A stretch of 64,000 nucleotides of DNA from JAGVSR01 sp963825555 (GTDB lineage Bacteria; Pseudomonadota; Alphaproteobacteria; Rhizobiales; Hyphomicrobiaceae). How positions within the stretch are numbered: the stretch's first letter is position 1; every line of letters begins with the position of its first letter. The translations under genes and the position numbers were made by a program. The notes below the pieces were generated by a model. The model saw only the letters and a list, made by a program, of their open reading frames with translations, made no database searches and was not told where the DNA came from. Positions 40,630-49,463 of the stretch are shown one piece after another. The stretch spans positions 1-64,000 of the forward strand of contig CAWGTZ010000018.1 in NCBI GenBank assembly GCA_963825555.1, written 5' to 3'.

Positions 40630-42576
40630 ATGACCGACGTCACCCTGACGTTCCCCGACGGCGCGACCCGTAAGATCCCTCAGGGGATGACCGGTCTGGA
40701 GGTGGCGAAATCGATCTCGCCCTCGCTCGCCAAGCGTACCGTCGCCATGCAACTCAATGGCGCGCTGTCCGACCTGACCGATCCCATCACCCACGATGCC
40801 GCCATCAATTTCGTGCCCCGCACCGACCCCGCGGCGCTGGAGCTGATCCGTCACGACTGCGCCCACGTCATGGCGGAGGCCGTCCAGTCGCTCTGGCCCG
40901 GTACGCAGGTGACGATCGGCCCCGTAATCGAGAACGGCTTCTTCTACGACTTCGCCAAGGACGAGCCGTTTCATCCCGACGACATCGGCAAGATCGAAAA
41001 GAAGATGCACGAAATCATCGCCAGGAACGCGCCCTTCACCAAGGAGGTGTGGACGCGCGAAAAGGCGAAGCAGACGTTTGCCAAGATGGGCGAGCACTTC
41101 AAGGTCGAACTGGTCGACGCAATTCCCGAGGATCAGGAGATCAAGATCTACAGCCAGGGCGGATGGTTCGATCTCTGCCGCGGCCCGCACATGACCTCCA
41201 CGGGCGCCATCGGCAAGGCGTTCAAGCTCATGAAGTTCGCCGGTGCGTACTGGCGCGGTGACAGCAACAACCCGCAGCTCCAGCGTATCTACGGGACGGC
41301 CTGGGCCACCGAGGACGAACTGAAGGCGTATCTCCACCAGATCGAGGAGGCGGAGAAGCGCGACCATCGCAAACTGGGAAGAGAAATGGATCTCTTCCAC
41401 TTCCAGGAGGAGGCGCCGGGCTCCGTCTTCTGGCATCCCAAGGGTTGGACGCTCTTCCAGACGCTCATCGCTTATATGCGCCGGGCGCAGCAGCGTGCCG
41501 GGTACATGGAGGTCAACTCTCCGGACATGATGGAGAAGCACTTCTGGGAGCTATCGGGGCACTGGGAGAACTACGGCGAGAACATGTTCACCACCACGCT
41601 CCCCGACGAGCGCGTTTTCTGCTGCAAGCCCATGAATTGCCCGGGCCACGTCCAGATCTACAAGCATGGCCTCAAGAGCTACCGCGACCTGCCGTTGAAG
41701 ATCGCCGAGTTCGGAAAGGTGCACCGCTACGAGCCATCCGGCGCGCTGCACGGCATGCTGCGCGTGCGCCACTTCACCCAGGACGATGCGCACATCTTCA
41801 TCACCGAAGACCAGATCATGGAGGAGTGCCTCAAGATCAACGATCTGATGCTCTCCATCTACAAGGACTTCGGCTTCGAGGACATCTTCATCAAGCTCTC
41901 GACGCGGCCTGAAAAGCGTGTCGGCGCCGATGAATTATGGGACAAGGCCGAGAAGGCGCTCACCGATGTTCTCGATGAAGTGAAGCGCCGCTCCAATGGC
42001 CGCATCCGGACTGCGCTGCAGCCGGGCGAGGGCGCTTTTTATGGCCCGAAGCTCGAGTACACGCTGAAGGACGCCATCGGCCGTGAATGGCAGTGCGGCA
42101 CGACGCAGGTGGACTTCAATCTGGCCGGGCGGCTGGGTGCTTTCTACATTGACGAGAACTCTGAGAAGAAGACGCCGGTCATGATCCATCGCGCCATGTT
42201 CGGCTCGCTGGAACGCTTCACCGGCATTCTGATCGAGAACTTCGCCGGGCATTTCCCGCTCTGGCTCGCCCCCTTGCAGGTCGTGGTGGCGACCATCACG
42301 AGCGAGGCCGATGGTTACGCGAACGAAGTCGTAGCCGCGCTCAAGGCCGCTGGTTTGCGCGTCGAAGCCGATGTCCGAAACGAGAAGATTGGCTACAAGG
42401 TGCGCGAACACTCGCTGGCCAAGGTGCCCGTCATTCTCGCGGTCGGCATGCGCGACGCGGAAGGCCGCAACGTCTCCATGCGCCGTCTCGGCTCACAGGA
42501 CCAGAAGGTCCTTTCCCTCGACGAGGCCGTGGCCAGCCTGAAGGACGAAGCAACGCCACCGGATTTGCGCACCTGA
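40630..42576 (+). CDS. thrS: Threonyl-tRNA synthetase
   Basis: A 648-residue class II synthetase with all domains: the TGS N-terminal domain (TLTFPDGATRKIPQGMTGLE), the editing domain with the HDCAHVMAEAVQSLWPG zinc/editing motif and KLMKFAGAYWRGDSNN, the catalytic core with FCCKPMNCPGHVQIYKHGLK (zinc Cys), motif 2 HRYEPSGALHGMLRVRHF and motif 3, and the C-terminal anticodon-binding domain. Start at 40630 has AGGAGAGAGAG upstream. No T-box or other leader was recognised. Confidence 0.97.
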   Translation: MTDVTLTFPDGATRKIPQGMTGLEVAKSISPSLAKRTVAMQLNGALSDLTDPITHDAAINFVPRTDPAALELIRHDCAHVMAEAVQSLWPGTQVTIGPVIENGFFYDFAKDEPFHPDDIGKIEKKMHEIIARNAPFTKEVWTREKAKQTFAKMGEHFKVELVDAIPEDQEIKIYSQGGWFDLCRGPHMTSTGAIGKAFKLMKFAGAYWRGDSNNPQLQRIYGTAWATEDELKAYLHQIEEAEKRDHRKLGREMDLFHFQEEAPGSVFWHPKGWTLFQTLIAYMRRAQQRAGYMEVNSPDMMEKHFWELSGHWENYGENMFTTTLPDERVFCCKPMNCPGHVQIYKHGLKSYRDLPLKIAEFGKVHRYEPSGALHGMLRVRHFTQDDAHIFITEDQIMEECLKINDLMLSIYKDFGFEDIFIKLSTRPEKRVGADELWDKAEKALTDVLDEVKRRSNGRIRTALQPGEGAFYGPKLEYTLKDAIGREWQCGTTQVDFNLAGRLGAFYIDENSEKKTPVMIHRAMFGSLERFTGILIENFAGHFPLWLAPLQVVVATITSEADGYANEVVAALKAAGLRVEADVRNEKIGYKVREHSLAKVPVILAVGMRDAEGRNVSMRRLGSQDQKVLSLDEAVASLKDEATPPDLRT

Positions 42577-42597
42577 GACCAAGAACGCCGGCAAATC

Positions 42598-42615
42598 CCC
42601 ACACTCCGCAGGGGC
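42598..42615. repeat. Degenerate single copy of the palindromic repeat family
   Basis: CCCACACTCCGCAGGGGC matches CCCACACTGCGCAGGCGC, the core of the repeats near 3.0-3.9 kb, at 16 of 18 positions. It lies between the convergent thrS and carbonic anhydrase genes. A single, worn copy rather than a pair. Confidence 0.5.
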
Positions 42616-42652
42616 AGGGATAGGGGGCGAAGCGGCTAGCATCCGTATCCGC

Positions 42653-43240
42653 TTAGCCCACCGCCCCTGCCTTCGTCGCTTCCGGCACCTCGACCAGCCG
42701 TCCCGTCTTCACGTCGTAGACATAGCCGTAGATCGGGATATACGCCGGTACGAGCGGGTGGCGGCGGATGCGCTTCACGTCCTGCACGACGCTTGAACTC
42801 TGGTCCTTGATCGTGTGCCACTTGATGTACAAGCCTGACGGATTGCCGCCGCCGTGCTTCGGGTTCGACCACGTCTTGCCGTCGAATGCGGCTGTCTCCA
42901 GGCTGTCCTCGAGAAGCGTCCCCATGATCTCGTCGGTGAAGAGTTCCATGCCGCAGTCGGTGTGGTGGATGACGAACCACTCCAAGGTCCCCAGCAGCTT
43001 GTGCGAAATGACGAGAGAGCGGATCGCGTCGTCCGACGCCCGTCCGCCGGCATTGCGGATGACGTGGGCGTCACCTTCCGAAAGTCCCGCATACTTCGCC
43101 GGATCCAGCCGTGCGTCCATACAGGTCAGAATGGCGAAGCGCCGGGCGGGCGGCAGCGCGAGCGAACCCTTGTCGCCGAATTCGGCAACGTAGCGGGCGT
43201 TGGCGTCGGCCACTTCGGTGACGATCTTGCTCGTGGACAT
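42653..43240 (-). CDS. Beta-class carbonic anhydrase
   Basis: A 195-residue beta-CA that interconverts CO2 and bicarbonate. Zinc ligands and partner residues are seen in ILTCMDARLDPAKYAG (Cys and the Asp-Arg dyad) and VIHHTDCGMELF (His and Cys). It is short, lacking the long C-terminal helices, as in the small bacterial subgroup. ATG 43240. Relevant to a methylotroph or CO2-fixing lifestyle as CO2 supply, but it is a general housekeeping enzyme. No signal peptide. Confidence 0.92.
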   Translation of the reverse strand: MSTSKIVTEVADANARYVAEFGDKGSLALPPARRFAILTCMDARLDPAKYAGLSEGDAHVIRNAGGRASDDAIRSLVISHKLLGTLEWFVIHHTDCGMELFTDEIMGTLLEDSLETAAFDGKTWSNPKHGGGNPSGLYIKWHTIKDQSSSVVQDVKRIRRHPLVPAYIPIYGYVYDVKTGRLVEVPEATKAGAVG

Positions 43241-43454
43241 GATGGGCCTCTGCGTGCGTTTCTTTCATCCCGGCGCGCGGCTGTTCGGGCCTGCCGGTCC
43301 AACAAGGCTATCACCACCGTGCTGTCCGTGCGAAGTCCTTGCAGGTAGCTGGAGACAGGCGCAGCGCGCGGGCCGCCGCTTGGCTGGACCGGCCAACCGG
43401 AATGCCGCGGCATGCGTCCTGATCCGGTCACACGGGGCGCCCATAAATGACTGT

Positions 43455-43964
43455 ATGACTCACACGCCCCACTCCTACCGCGCCGACCCGGCCGTTCCAG
43501 AGTTCGATGACACGGCGCCGATCGTCGTTTTCGACGGGCATTGCGTGCTTTGTTCAGCCGGTGTGCAGTGGATGCTGCGGCGCGACCCTTCGGGGACGAC
43601 CCGCTTCGCCGCGATCCAGGAGCCGGTCGCCCGGGCGCTCTACCTCCACTATGCCCTCGATCCGGACCGCTTCGACACCTTCATGGTGCTGGCGAATGGT
43701 TTACCCCATACCAAGTGGGCCGGCGCGCTCGCAGCCGCACGCACGATGCCCGCACCCTGGCGCTGGCTCGGCGGGCTTGGCCGTCTCGTGCCCGAAGTCA
43801 TCGGCGATCGGATCTATGACTGGGTGCAGCGCAACCGCATCGGCTGGTTCGGCGCGCGCCAGACGTGTTTTTTGCCCGACGCGCGAACGCGTGTGCGGAT
43901 TTTGTCGGCGCCCGCCTCAACGGCAACGGAACCTGCCGGCCAGCCCTACCCGCCTGACATGTAG
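43455..43964 (+). CDS. DCC family (DUF393) thiol-disulfide oxidoreductase-like protein
   Basis: A 169-residue protein of the DCC family. The signature IVVFDGHCVLCSAGVQWM gives D-G-x-C-x2-C near residue 30, the likely redox pair, and the C-terminal part has GDRIYDWVQRNRIGWFG typical of the family. Related to thioredoxin-like folds; substrate unknown. The C-terminus converges with the membrane protein at 43946, overlapping 19 bases. Confidence 0.88.
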   Translation: MTHTPHSYRADPAVPEFDDTAPIVVFDGHCVLCSAGVQWMLRRDPSGTTRFAAIQEPVARALYLHYALDPDRFDTFMVLANGLPHTKWAGALAAARTMPAPWRWLGGLGRLVPEVIGDRIYDWVQRNRIGWFGARQTCFLPDARTRVRILSAPASTATEPAGQPYPPDM

Positions 43965-44344
43965 AAGATTGTCATGATCAGGCAGACGAGGATGAACTGA
44001 CCGGTCACGCGGGCGCGGAAAAAGCTCTCCGTGTCGTCTTCGCTCCGCCCAGCGATCAGGTTCCACAGTCCGAGCATCAGGCCCATGCCGATGGCGCCGA
44101 TGAGCACGAGCGCGGCATAGGGCGCGAGCGCTTTCACAACGTCGGAGGGATTGGCGGCAAGCGATGCCGAAAGACGCGCCTGGAGTTCGTCGTAACCTGC
44201 CCAGACGACGATCGCCGCAAAGACGGCGATAATGCCGGTCATGCCGAAGGCGAGAACATAGCGGACGTTGTGGCCGATCACGCCACCGCGCGCCGCGTCT
44301 TCTGCAATGATGATTTGGTCTGTCGGATCATACGGGGCTGCCAT
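43946..44344 (-). CDS. Three-helix membrane protein, unknown
   Basis: A 132-residue protein with a polar N-terminus (residues 1-28), and membrane helices at about 29-49, 75-96 and 113-131. The central loop has ANPSDVVKALAPYA. I do not recognise the family. It is on the same strand as, and 238 bases downstream of, the Fae homologue, with a terminator between, so it is probably a separate unit. Confidence 0.65.
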   Translation of the reverse strand: MAAPYDPTDQIIIAEDAARGGVIGHNVRYVLAFGMTGIIAVFAAIVVWAGYDELQARLSASLAANPSDVVKALAPYAALVLIGAIGMGLMLGLWNLIAGRSEDDTESFFRARVTGQFILVCLIMTIFYMSGG

Positions 44345-44513
44345 GACATGGGCTCCTTTTCATAAAACCCGATGCGCACGTCCAGATCGGCAGAAGGGGA
44401 GGCGGGCCGATCCGGCCGCGCCGGAAGGGCGCAGGCATCCACAACTCTACGCCCATCCGAGCCGGGATGCGGGCTCTTTCTCTTCACGCTTTCGCGATCA
44501 CGGGAGCCCAATG

Positions 44514-44545
44514 AAAAACGGCGGAACGCTGCGAGCGCTCCGCCG
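44514..44545 (-). terminator. Terminator of the Fae gene
   Basis: On the minus strand, GGCGGAGCGCT pairs with AGCGTTCCGCC and is followed by GTTTTTCATT, 38 bases after the Fae stop codon. Confidence 0.8.
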
Positions 44546-44582
44546 TGCCGATGTTGTGATCTCTCTACGCTCTGAGCGTGCT

Positions 44583-45131
44583 CTAGATTTCGCCCTTCAG
44601 GCCCTTCTCGAAGTACTTGTGAACGACCTTGTCCTGGTTCTCCAGCAGCCAGTCGATAGAGGGCTCGCTGCGCATCGCCTTGGTGATCGCCTGCGTCGTG
44701 GCCTTGCGGTGGATGTCGAACAGGATTTTGTGGTCGAGATTGTCGTCGGTCGCGACGGATGGATTCAGCCACACGGACACGATGATGCCGAGGTCGTTGG
44801 CCTTATCCTTCGGAATGATGCCTTCGCGCACGCTGTCGAGAACGCCCATGGCGGTCGCGTACTGGACGGTGCCCATCAGGATGCTGGTGTAGCGCTCGTT
44901 GTCGACCGTGACCTTGGAAACGCAAATCGTGGGTGGGCGCACCATGACGTCGGTATTCAAGAGGGCCAGAACGCGCGAATGACCGATCACCTGATTGCCG
45001 AGCAGGTTCGCGAACGCGGTGCCCATCGGCCCATCCATTTCGCCAATCGCCACTTCCGGCTCGGCCGCCGTGCCCGGTGGGCCTCCGCCCACAAGGCTCT
45101 CTCCGATGCGCATGATGATACGATCGCCCAT
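44583..45131 (-). CDS. Formaldehyde-activating enzyme homologue (Fae family)
   Basis: A 182-residue Fae-family protein. Fae condenses formaldehyde with tetrahydromethanopterin, the entry step of formaldehyde oxidation in methylotrophs. Family motifs are MGTAFANLLGNQVIGHSRVL, VMVRPPTICVSKVTV and REGIIPKDKANDLGIIVSVW. By manual alignment anchored on G-TAFAN, the catalytic His17 of Methylobacterium Fae (AHIDLMIG) corresponds to Glu24 here (AEPEVAIG). That makes it a probable Fae paralogue with a different or regulatory role rather than the main enzyme. Single gene with GGGAGAG before its ATG. Taken as the main hint of a methylotrophic lineage. Confidence 0.85.
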   Translation of the reverse strand: MGDRIIMRIGESLVGGGPPGTAAEPEVAIGEMDGPMGTAFANLLGNQVIGHSRVLALLNTDVMVRPPTICVSKVTVDNERYTSILMGTVQYATAMGVLDSVREGIIPKDKANDLGIIVSVWLNPSVATDDNLDHKILFDIHRKATTQAITKAMRSEPSIDWLLENQDKVVHKYFEKGLKGEI

Positions 45132-45250
45132 TCTCACTCTCCCTTTCGGCTTGATTTGGAGGATTTCGGCATCGCGAAGCGATGTTCCGGGGCGACTATG
45201 GCCGCGGATGATGCGAGGGGCAAGGCGGGCGCGGTGAGCTGCCACGTCTG

Positions 45251-46162
45251 TCAGGTGCGGGTGCGGTTTTCGCCCCATGCGTAGAGGCCGACGCCCAACA
45301 GCACCATTGCCGAGCCGATGGCGTCGGCGAGCGTGAACGGCTCGTCCAGGATCCAAACGGCGAGCGCGATCGTCACCACCGGCGAAACGGTTGCGATCAT
45401 CGAAACGGCTGCGCTCGAAATGCGAGAAAGGCCAGCATTGATGAGAAACGTCGGCAGCACGGTGGCCACGATTGCGCATCCGGCCGAGAGCCAAAGGAAG
45501 CGCGGGCTCGCCGCGAAACTGCCGCCGCCTACAATCACCTGATGGACGATGCAGAAGAACGACGCGGAACACAGGGCAATTGAGGTGAAAAGCGCGCTGC
45601 CCATGGGTGCCATGAACCGCTTGGCGTAAATCTGGTGCAGGGCGAACGAGACCGCTGCGCCGAGTACGAGCAGAGTGCCGATAGCCGTTTCGCGCCCGCC
45701 GTCCGGCAGATCCAGCGCGAAGACGACGGCGAGGCCCGTGTAGGTGATAAGGGCGGCGACGATCCCGAATCCCGTCACGCGTTCGCCGTAGAGAAGTGCG
45801 CCCAGAAACATAACGAACAGCGGATATGTGAACAGCACGAGCCGTTCGAGCTGCGCGGTGATGAACATGAGGCCCGCGAAGTCGAACTGGGAGGCGATGT
45901 AGTAACCGAGAAACCCCACGAACGCGGCGCGGGCGATCTCGCCCCCTGTTGGCGGCGGTTCGCCTCGTTCCCGTCGCTGAACCCACGCCCAAAGACCGAT
46001 GGCCGCGAAGACCGGAAGCGCGAAGATCATGCGGTAGGCGAGCATGAGGGCCGCGTCGACCTGCTCCATGTAGGCAAGCTTGATGAAGATCGCCTTTGTG
46101 GAGAAGAACGCAGCGCCCAGCGCAGCAAAAACGTATCCGGCGATTTTTTGCTGCGATGTCAT
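45251..46162 (-). CDS. EamA/DMT-family transporter
   Basis: A 303-residue inner-membrane protein with about ten hydrophobic helices and two EamA repeats: the first starts YVFAALGAAFFSTKAIFIKL, the second TLLVLGAAVSFALHQIYAKR. Such drug/metabolite transporters export amino acids or metabolites, with unknown substrate here. It has the second-repeat signature AVWILDEPFTLADAIGSAMV and ends GLYAWGENRTRT. Same strand as the Fae homologue, 119 bases upstream of it. Confidence 0.88.
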   Translation of the reverse strand: MTSQQKIAGYVFAALGAAFFSTKAIFIKLAYMEQVDAALMLAYRMIFALPVFAAIGLWAWVQRRERGEPPPTGGEIARAAFVGFLGYYIASQFDFAGLMFITAQLERLVLFTYPLFVMFLGALLYGERVTGFGIVAALITYTGLAVVFALDLPDGGRETAIGTLLVLGAAVSFALHQIYAKRFMAPMGSALFTSIALCSASFFCIVHQVIVGGGSFAASPRFLWLSAGCAIVATVLPTFLINAGLSRISSAAVSMIATVSPVVTIALAVWILDEPFTLADAIGSAMVLLGVGLYAWGENRTRT

Positions 46163-46305
46163 TCGGGGTGCGCGGCGGGGATCAGGGCGGGAACCAGAAG
46201 GTGGCTTCAGGCCAGCAGGAGCGAGAATGCTCCCCTATGCCTGAGCCGCCGCGTCCGGTCCACGCGGCGGATTGGTTCCCCCGCGCGTCCTTATCTGCCG
46301 TCGCC

Positions 46306-46704
46306 CTAGTGTCGTGGTCCTTCGCCAGCGAAGTACTGCTGTAGTTCCGCGTCGATGCGCTGGGCTGCCTCGCGCCAATCGCCGGCACCGCCGTTTGCCG
46401 GCGGCTCCACCGTCATCGGTTCTTCTTCCTCGTCGGCTTCCGCCTGCGCGATCGCGGGTAGCGGCTCGCTGAGAACGCCGTGAGCGGGCAGTGCACACAG
46501 CCGCGCTGCAAGGTGCTGCAGCTCGCTGACGATCGCATCGCGGCGTATCTCGTGCAGCATGGAGACGCTGCGCACCTCTTTGAGAAGTTGATCGTCAGCT
46601 CTGCGGATAGCCTCGCCGAGTTCACGCACGAGATCGAGTTCGTTGCGGGAGTTCTCGCTGAGGCGGGCAAGAAGGTCATGGACGTTCTGCGGCAGTTCGG
46701 TCAT
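46306..46704 (-). CDS. Small coiled-coil protein, unknown
   Basis: A 132-residue cytosolic protein rich in Ala, Glu and Leu. Residues about 8-65 form a helix with heptad-like spacing (LLARLSENSRNELDLVRELG), then an acidic patch EADEEEEPMTVEPP and a final helix AAQRIDAELQQYFAG. No family was recognised. ATG at 46704 (MTELPQNVHD) is preferred to the GTG/ATG further upstream because GAGGGA is close before it. Confidence 0.55.
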   Translation of the reverse strand: MTELPQNVHDLLARLSENSRNELDLVRELGEAIRRADDQLLKEVRSVSMLHEIRRDAIVSELQHLAARLCALPAHGVLSEPLPAIAQAEADEEEEPMTVEPPANGGAGDWREAAQRIDAELQQYFAGEGPRH

Positions 46705-46852
46705 GGGTCGTGATCCCTCGTTCCTGATTGTCGCTTGCCCCGAGTTGTCAGAAACGCGTGATTCCAATGGCGGAAAAGTGTTCTTGCGCGTTCACGGCTC
46801 ATACGTCGAACGCGCTGGAAAATATGCTCAAAATCGAACTTGTGCGCGGGAG

Positions 46853-47317
46853 CTAGCGCGGCGCAACGAACTTGAAGCTGGCATGGCACGCCGTGCAGTT
46901 GGCCAGAATCGCGTCGAGGTCGCGCAACAATTCGTTGCGAGAGGTGGGCTTGGAGGCTTTCTCGGCCAGCCTGTCGAACTTGTCGTGGGTGTCGAAGCTC
47001 ATCGAGACGAATCCAGGCGGAAGCTTAAGCGCCGTCAGGGGCGATACATCCTGCAGCATCGCTGCGCCGGAGCGCTTCGCGGCGTCGTGGACAGGTGCGG
47101 TCTTGTTGGCGGCCAATGCGGTGATGATCTCGTGCACGCTTTCCAGATACGTTCGCATGCCGGCGAGCATCAAAGCACGCTCATTGGCGTCGAGCGTTAT
47201 GGCGATGCGTTTGTCCCGCCCTTCGGGCGTCTCGGGCGTCTGGCCATTGGCCTGGGCGCCCAGCGCGATCAGGCCGCCTAAAAGGAGGTTCCGAAGGCGA
47301 TGATTGAATGACCCCAC
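46853..47317 (-). CDS. Cytochrome c (class II, c-prime-like)
   Basis: A 154-residue secreted protein. The signal peptide covers about residues 1-24 (ending AQANGQ). The mature part is helical and carries one haem-binding motif CTACHASFKFVAP very near the C-terminus, the position that defines class II (c-prime-type) cytochromes, as does the four-helix pattern. Earlier helix features are LMLAGMRTYLESVHEIITAL and VSMSFDTHDKFDRLAEKA. Probably a periplasmic electron carrier or gas-sensing haem protein. GTG start at 47317. Located before the GGE-repeat and dioxygenase genes. Confidence 0.82.
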   Translation of the reverse strand: MGSFNHRLRNLLLGGLIALGAQANGQTPETPEGRDKRIAITLDANERALMLAGMRTYLESVHEIITALAANKTAPVHDAAKRSGAAMLQDVSPLTALKLPPGFVSMSFDTHDKFDRLAEKASKPTSRNELLRDLDAILANCTACHASFKFVAPR

Positions 47318-47433
47318 GGTTCCTCACGAGGTTTGCTCCAGCGATTCCCTGAAGCATGGCGCCCGTCGAGATCGACACCTTGACCTCGATCATACCGCCG
47401 CTGTGTCGAGGGACCTTATGGGGGAGAGCGGGG

Positions 47434-48294
47434 TCAGAGCGTGAGCCGCAGCCGGGAAGTGGCCGCCAGCACCGTGCCTGGATCGACGCTGCTATCGGCC
47501 GGCATCTCGATGGCCGGATATGTCTTCGCCAGAACGTCGAGGGCATCGCGGGCCGCTTTGGCCGTTTCGGGGCGCGAGGCCGACAGGTTCTCCAGCACCT
47601 TGCCGGAGCGCTCCTTCGCCGCCTGCAGAAAGCCGTAGCCGTCCAGGTATGCATCGCCGGACGCGCCACTGCGCGCCTTCGCATACTGGAGCGCGGCCCG
47701 ATCGAGCATATCGACGAACACGGCGGTTTCGACATCCTGGCCTGGCTGCGCGGCTGGCGCCTTCGCCTCGGCTGCGTGCAGCGCGTTGAAGACGGCGTTT
47801 GCGGCTTGTTCAATTTCGGGGAGCGGTGCGCCCGATAGCGCCAGATCGCTGGCTTTCTGCATGAGACCACCGAATGCCGGTACGCTGAGCGTCTTGAGCG
47901 CCGGCATCAGATCTACGTAGACCTCGCTGATCGGGTGAGCGAACATCTCCGCGCCGGCCTGTTGCTGTCCCGCCCGATAGGCGGCAAGCCCCGCATGATA
48001 GTGGGCGGAGACGATATCGAGCGCGGTCAGATAGACGGTCGCATCGGACGCCGCGCGCCGGGTGTCCACGCCCGCTTCTCCGCCTTCACCTCCTTCGCCG
48101 CCTTCACCTCCTTCGCCACCCTCTGCCACAAGGATGACCCCCGGTGACGCTGTGACATGTGGCGAGAGCGTCCGCGCCGTGTCATCGCGCGTCGGCTGCA
48201 GTTGTGTCGGTTCCGCGAGCGCTTCGGAGGCTGGCAAGAGCACCGTGGCGACCGTTAGACTGGTCCAAAGGCGGCGTGATCTGCGGCGTACCAT
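47434..48294 (-). CDS. Periplasmic helical protein with GGE repeat, imelysin/EfeO-like (tentative)
   Basis: A 286-residue protein with a signal peptide (LWTSLTVATVLLPASEALA) and then a simple repeat of five Gly-Gly-Glu units (VAEGGEGGEGGEGGEGGEAG region, about residues 57-73). The rest is all helix, with AHPISEVYVDLMPALKTLSV and TVYLTALDIVSAHYHAGLAA. A conserved-looking His-Pro-Ile-Ser segment and the helical make-up resemble imelysin/EfeO-type metal-uptake proteins, but I cannot confirm the family. Divergent from a PKHD-type dioxygenase gene 26 bases away, consistent with an iron-linked context. ATG 48294. Confidence 0.6.
   Translation of the reverse strand: MVRRRSRRLWTSLTVATVLLPASEALAEPTQLQPTRDDTARTLSPHVTASPGVILVAEGGEGGEGGEGGEGGEAGVDTRRAASDATVYLTALDIVSAHYHAGLAAYRAGQQQAGAEMFAHPISEVYVDLMPALKTLSVPAFGGLMQKASDLALSGAPLPEIEQAANAVFNALHAAEAKAPAAQPGQDVETAVFVDMLDRAALQYAKARSGASGDAYLDGYGFLQAAKERSGKVLENLSASRPETAKAARDALDVLAKTYPAIEMPADSSVDPGTVLAATSRLRLTL
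48073..48125. repeat. Short tandem repeat encoding Gly-Gly-Glu
   Basis: About five imperfect 9-base units (TCCGCCTTC / TCCTTCGCC type on the plus strand) in the coding strand of the periplasmic protein. Such repeats can change copy number by slippage and so alter the linker length. Confidence 0.6.
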
Positions 48295-48320
48295 GATGAC
48301 AATGACCTGGAATTGAGAAG

Positions 48321-48989
48321 ATGCTGGTTCATATCCCGAATGTCCTCGCTCCCGCAACGCTGGCCGATGTGCGGACGCTGATGGAGGGGCTCACATTCGC
48401 CGAGGGCAGCGCCACCGCGGGGTGGCATGCACGCAGTGTAAAGACCAATCGGCAGGCCGCGCCCAGTCCAGTGCTCGAGCGCATCCAGGAGATCGTGATG
48501 ACCGCGCTCGCGACAAACGACGTTGTCCGCGCCATGGTGCTCCCGCACAGGATCGTTCCCCCGCTCGTGTCGTTCAGCGGTACCGGTCAGGGCTACGGCG
48601 TGCATGTCGATGACGCTTTCGTCGGCGGGGCGTCGCGGGTGCGCAGCGACGTATCGGTCACGGTCTTTCTGAACGATCCGGAGGATTACGACGGCGGCGA
48701 ACTTGTCGTCGAAACGCTTGGCGGCGCCGATGAGGCAAAGTTGCCGGCTGGAGATGCCGTCATTTATTCCTCGACGACGTTGCACCGCGTGGCCCCTGTC
48801 ACGCGCGGTGAAAGGCGGGTCGCCGTCACCTGGATCGAAAGCCGGGTGCGTGATCCTGCATCCCGCGAACTTCTGTTCGATCTCGACCGTGCACGCCGTG
48901 CCATCTTCGAGACGGAGGGAAAGTCGGCCACCTTCGATCTCGTAACGAAATCCTACTCCAACCTGCTCAGGCGTTGGGCCGAGGGGTGA
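48321..48989 (+). CDS. Fe(II)/2-oxoglutarate PKHD-type hydroxylase (PiuC-like)
   Basis: A 222-residue non-haem iron dioxygenase of the PKHD/PiuC family. The iron facial triad is seen in YGVHVDDAFVGG (His-x-Asp) and STTLHRVAPVTRGERRVAVT (His with the 2-oxoglutarate-binding Arg). PiuC homologues sit beside TonB-dependent siderophore receptors; none is in the window, but the adjacent divergent imelysin-like gene fits an iron theme. Standalone, unknown substrate. ATG 48321. Confidence 0.88.
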   Translation: MLVHIPNVLAPATLADVRTLMEGLTFAEGSATAGWHARSVKTNRQAAPSPVLERIQEIVMTALATNDVVRAMVLPHRIVPPLVSFSGTGQGYGVHVDDAFVGGASRVRSDVSVTVFLNDPEDYDGGELVVETLGGADEAKLPAGDAVIYSSTTLHRVAPVTRGERRVAVTWIESRVRDPASRELLFDLDRARRAIFETEGKSATFDLVTKSYSNLLRRWAEG

Positions 48990-49010
48990 GGATTTACATC
49001 GAGGCGGTCA

Positions 49011-49427
49011 TCATTCGTTTTCATAGCGCGCTCTCAGTTCCCGGATACGCGCCTCCGTCTTCTCCGTCTTGCAACCGATGATATCGACGGTGGCGCCGCT
49101 GCCCCCGGACCAGAACATCGCAACGTGGCCCTCGCACTCCGCGTCGCGGAACGCGATCCAGCTCCGCTGACTGGCGCGCAGCGCCGCCTCCCACGCCTTG
49201 GCATCGAAAAGCGGATCGTCGCCCGCCATTTCAGGAATGTCCGCCAGCGCCTTCTGATAGACCTTGTTCAGCTCCTTGTCGGCCTTCTCGAACTCTGCCC
49301 CCGCGCAGCGGTTCATCTCCACGGTCGAGAGCGCTTCCTGGCAATCGAGCGCATCTTCAGCGCGAGCCGGTGTCCACATTGAAAGAAAAGCCAGAAGGGC
49401 AGGGAGCAGGGCGGCGCGATAAGGCAT
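49011..49427 (-). CDS. LprI-like/DUF1311 family secreted protein
   Basis: A 138-residue protein with a signal peptide (MPYRAALLPALLAFLSMW, ending ARAED). The mature part matches the lysozyme-inhibitor LprI domain (DUF1311): ALDCQEALSTVEMNRCAGAE and DAKAWEAALRASQRSWIAFR with paired Cys. Such proteins may inhibit lysozyme or bind peptidoglycan. ATG at 49427 is chosen because GGAGGG lies five bases upstream and the signal peptide starts there. Confidence 0.85.
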   Translation of the reverse strand: MPYRAALLPALLAFLSMWTPARAEDALDCQEALSTVEMNRCAGAEFEKADKELNKVYQKALADIPEMAGDDPLFDAKAWEAALRASQRSWIAFRDAECEGHVAMFWSGGSGATVDIIGCKTEKTEARIRELRARYENE

Positions 49428-49463
49428 GTTTCCCTCCGATGTGCTGGGCATGGAGCGCGGTTG

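Noticed and set aside
48060..48130. Possible CRISPR-like array from the repeated triplets
   Set aside because: Units are 9 bases, in frame, encoding Gly-Gly-Glu; no spacers.
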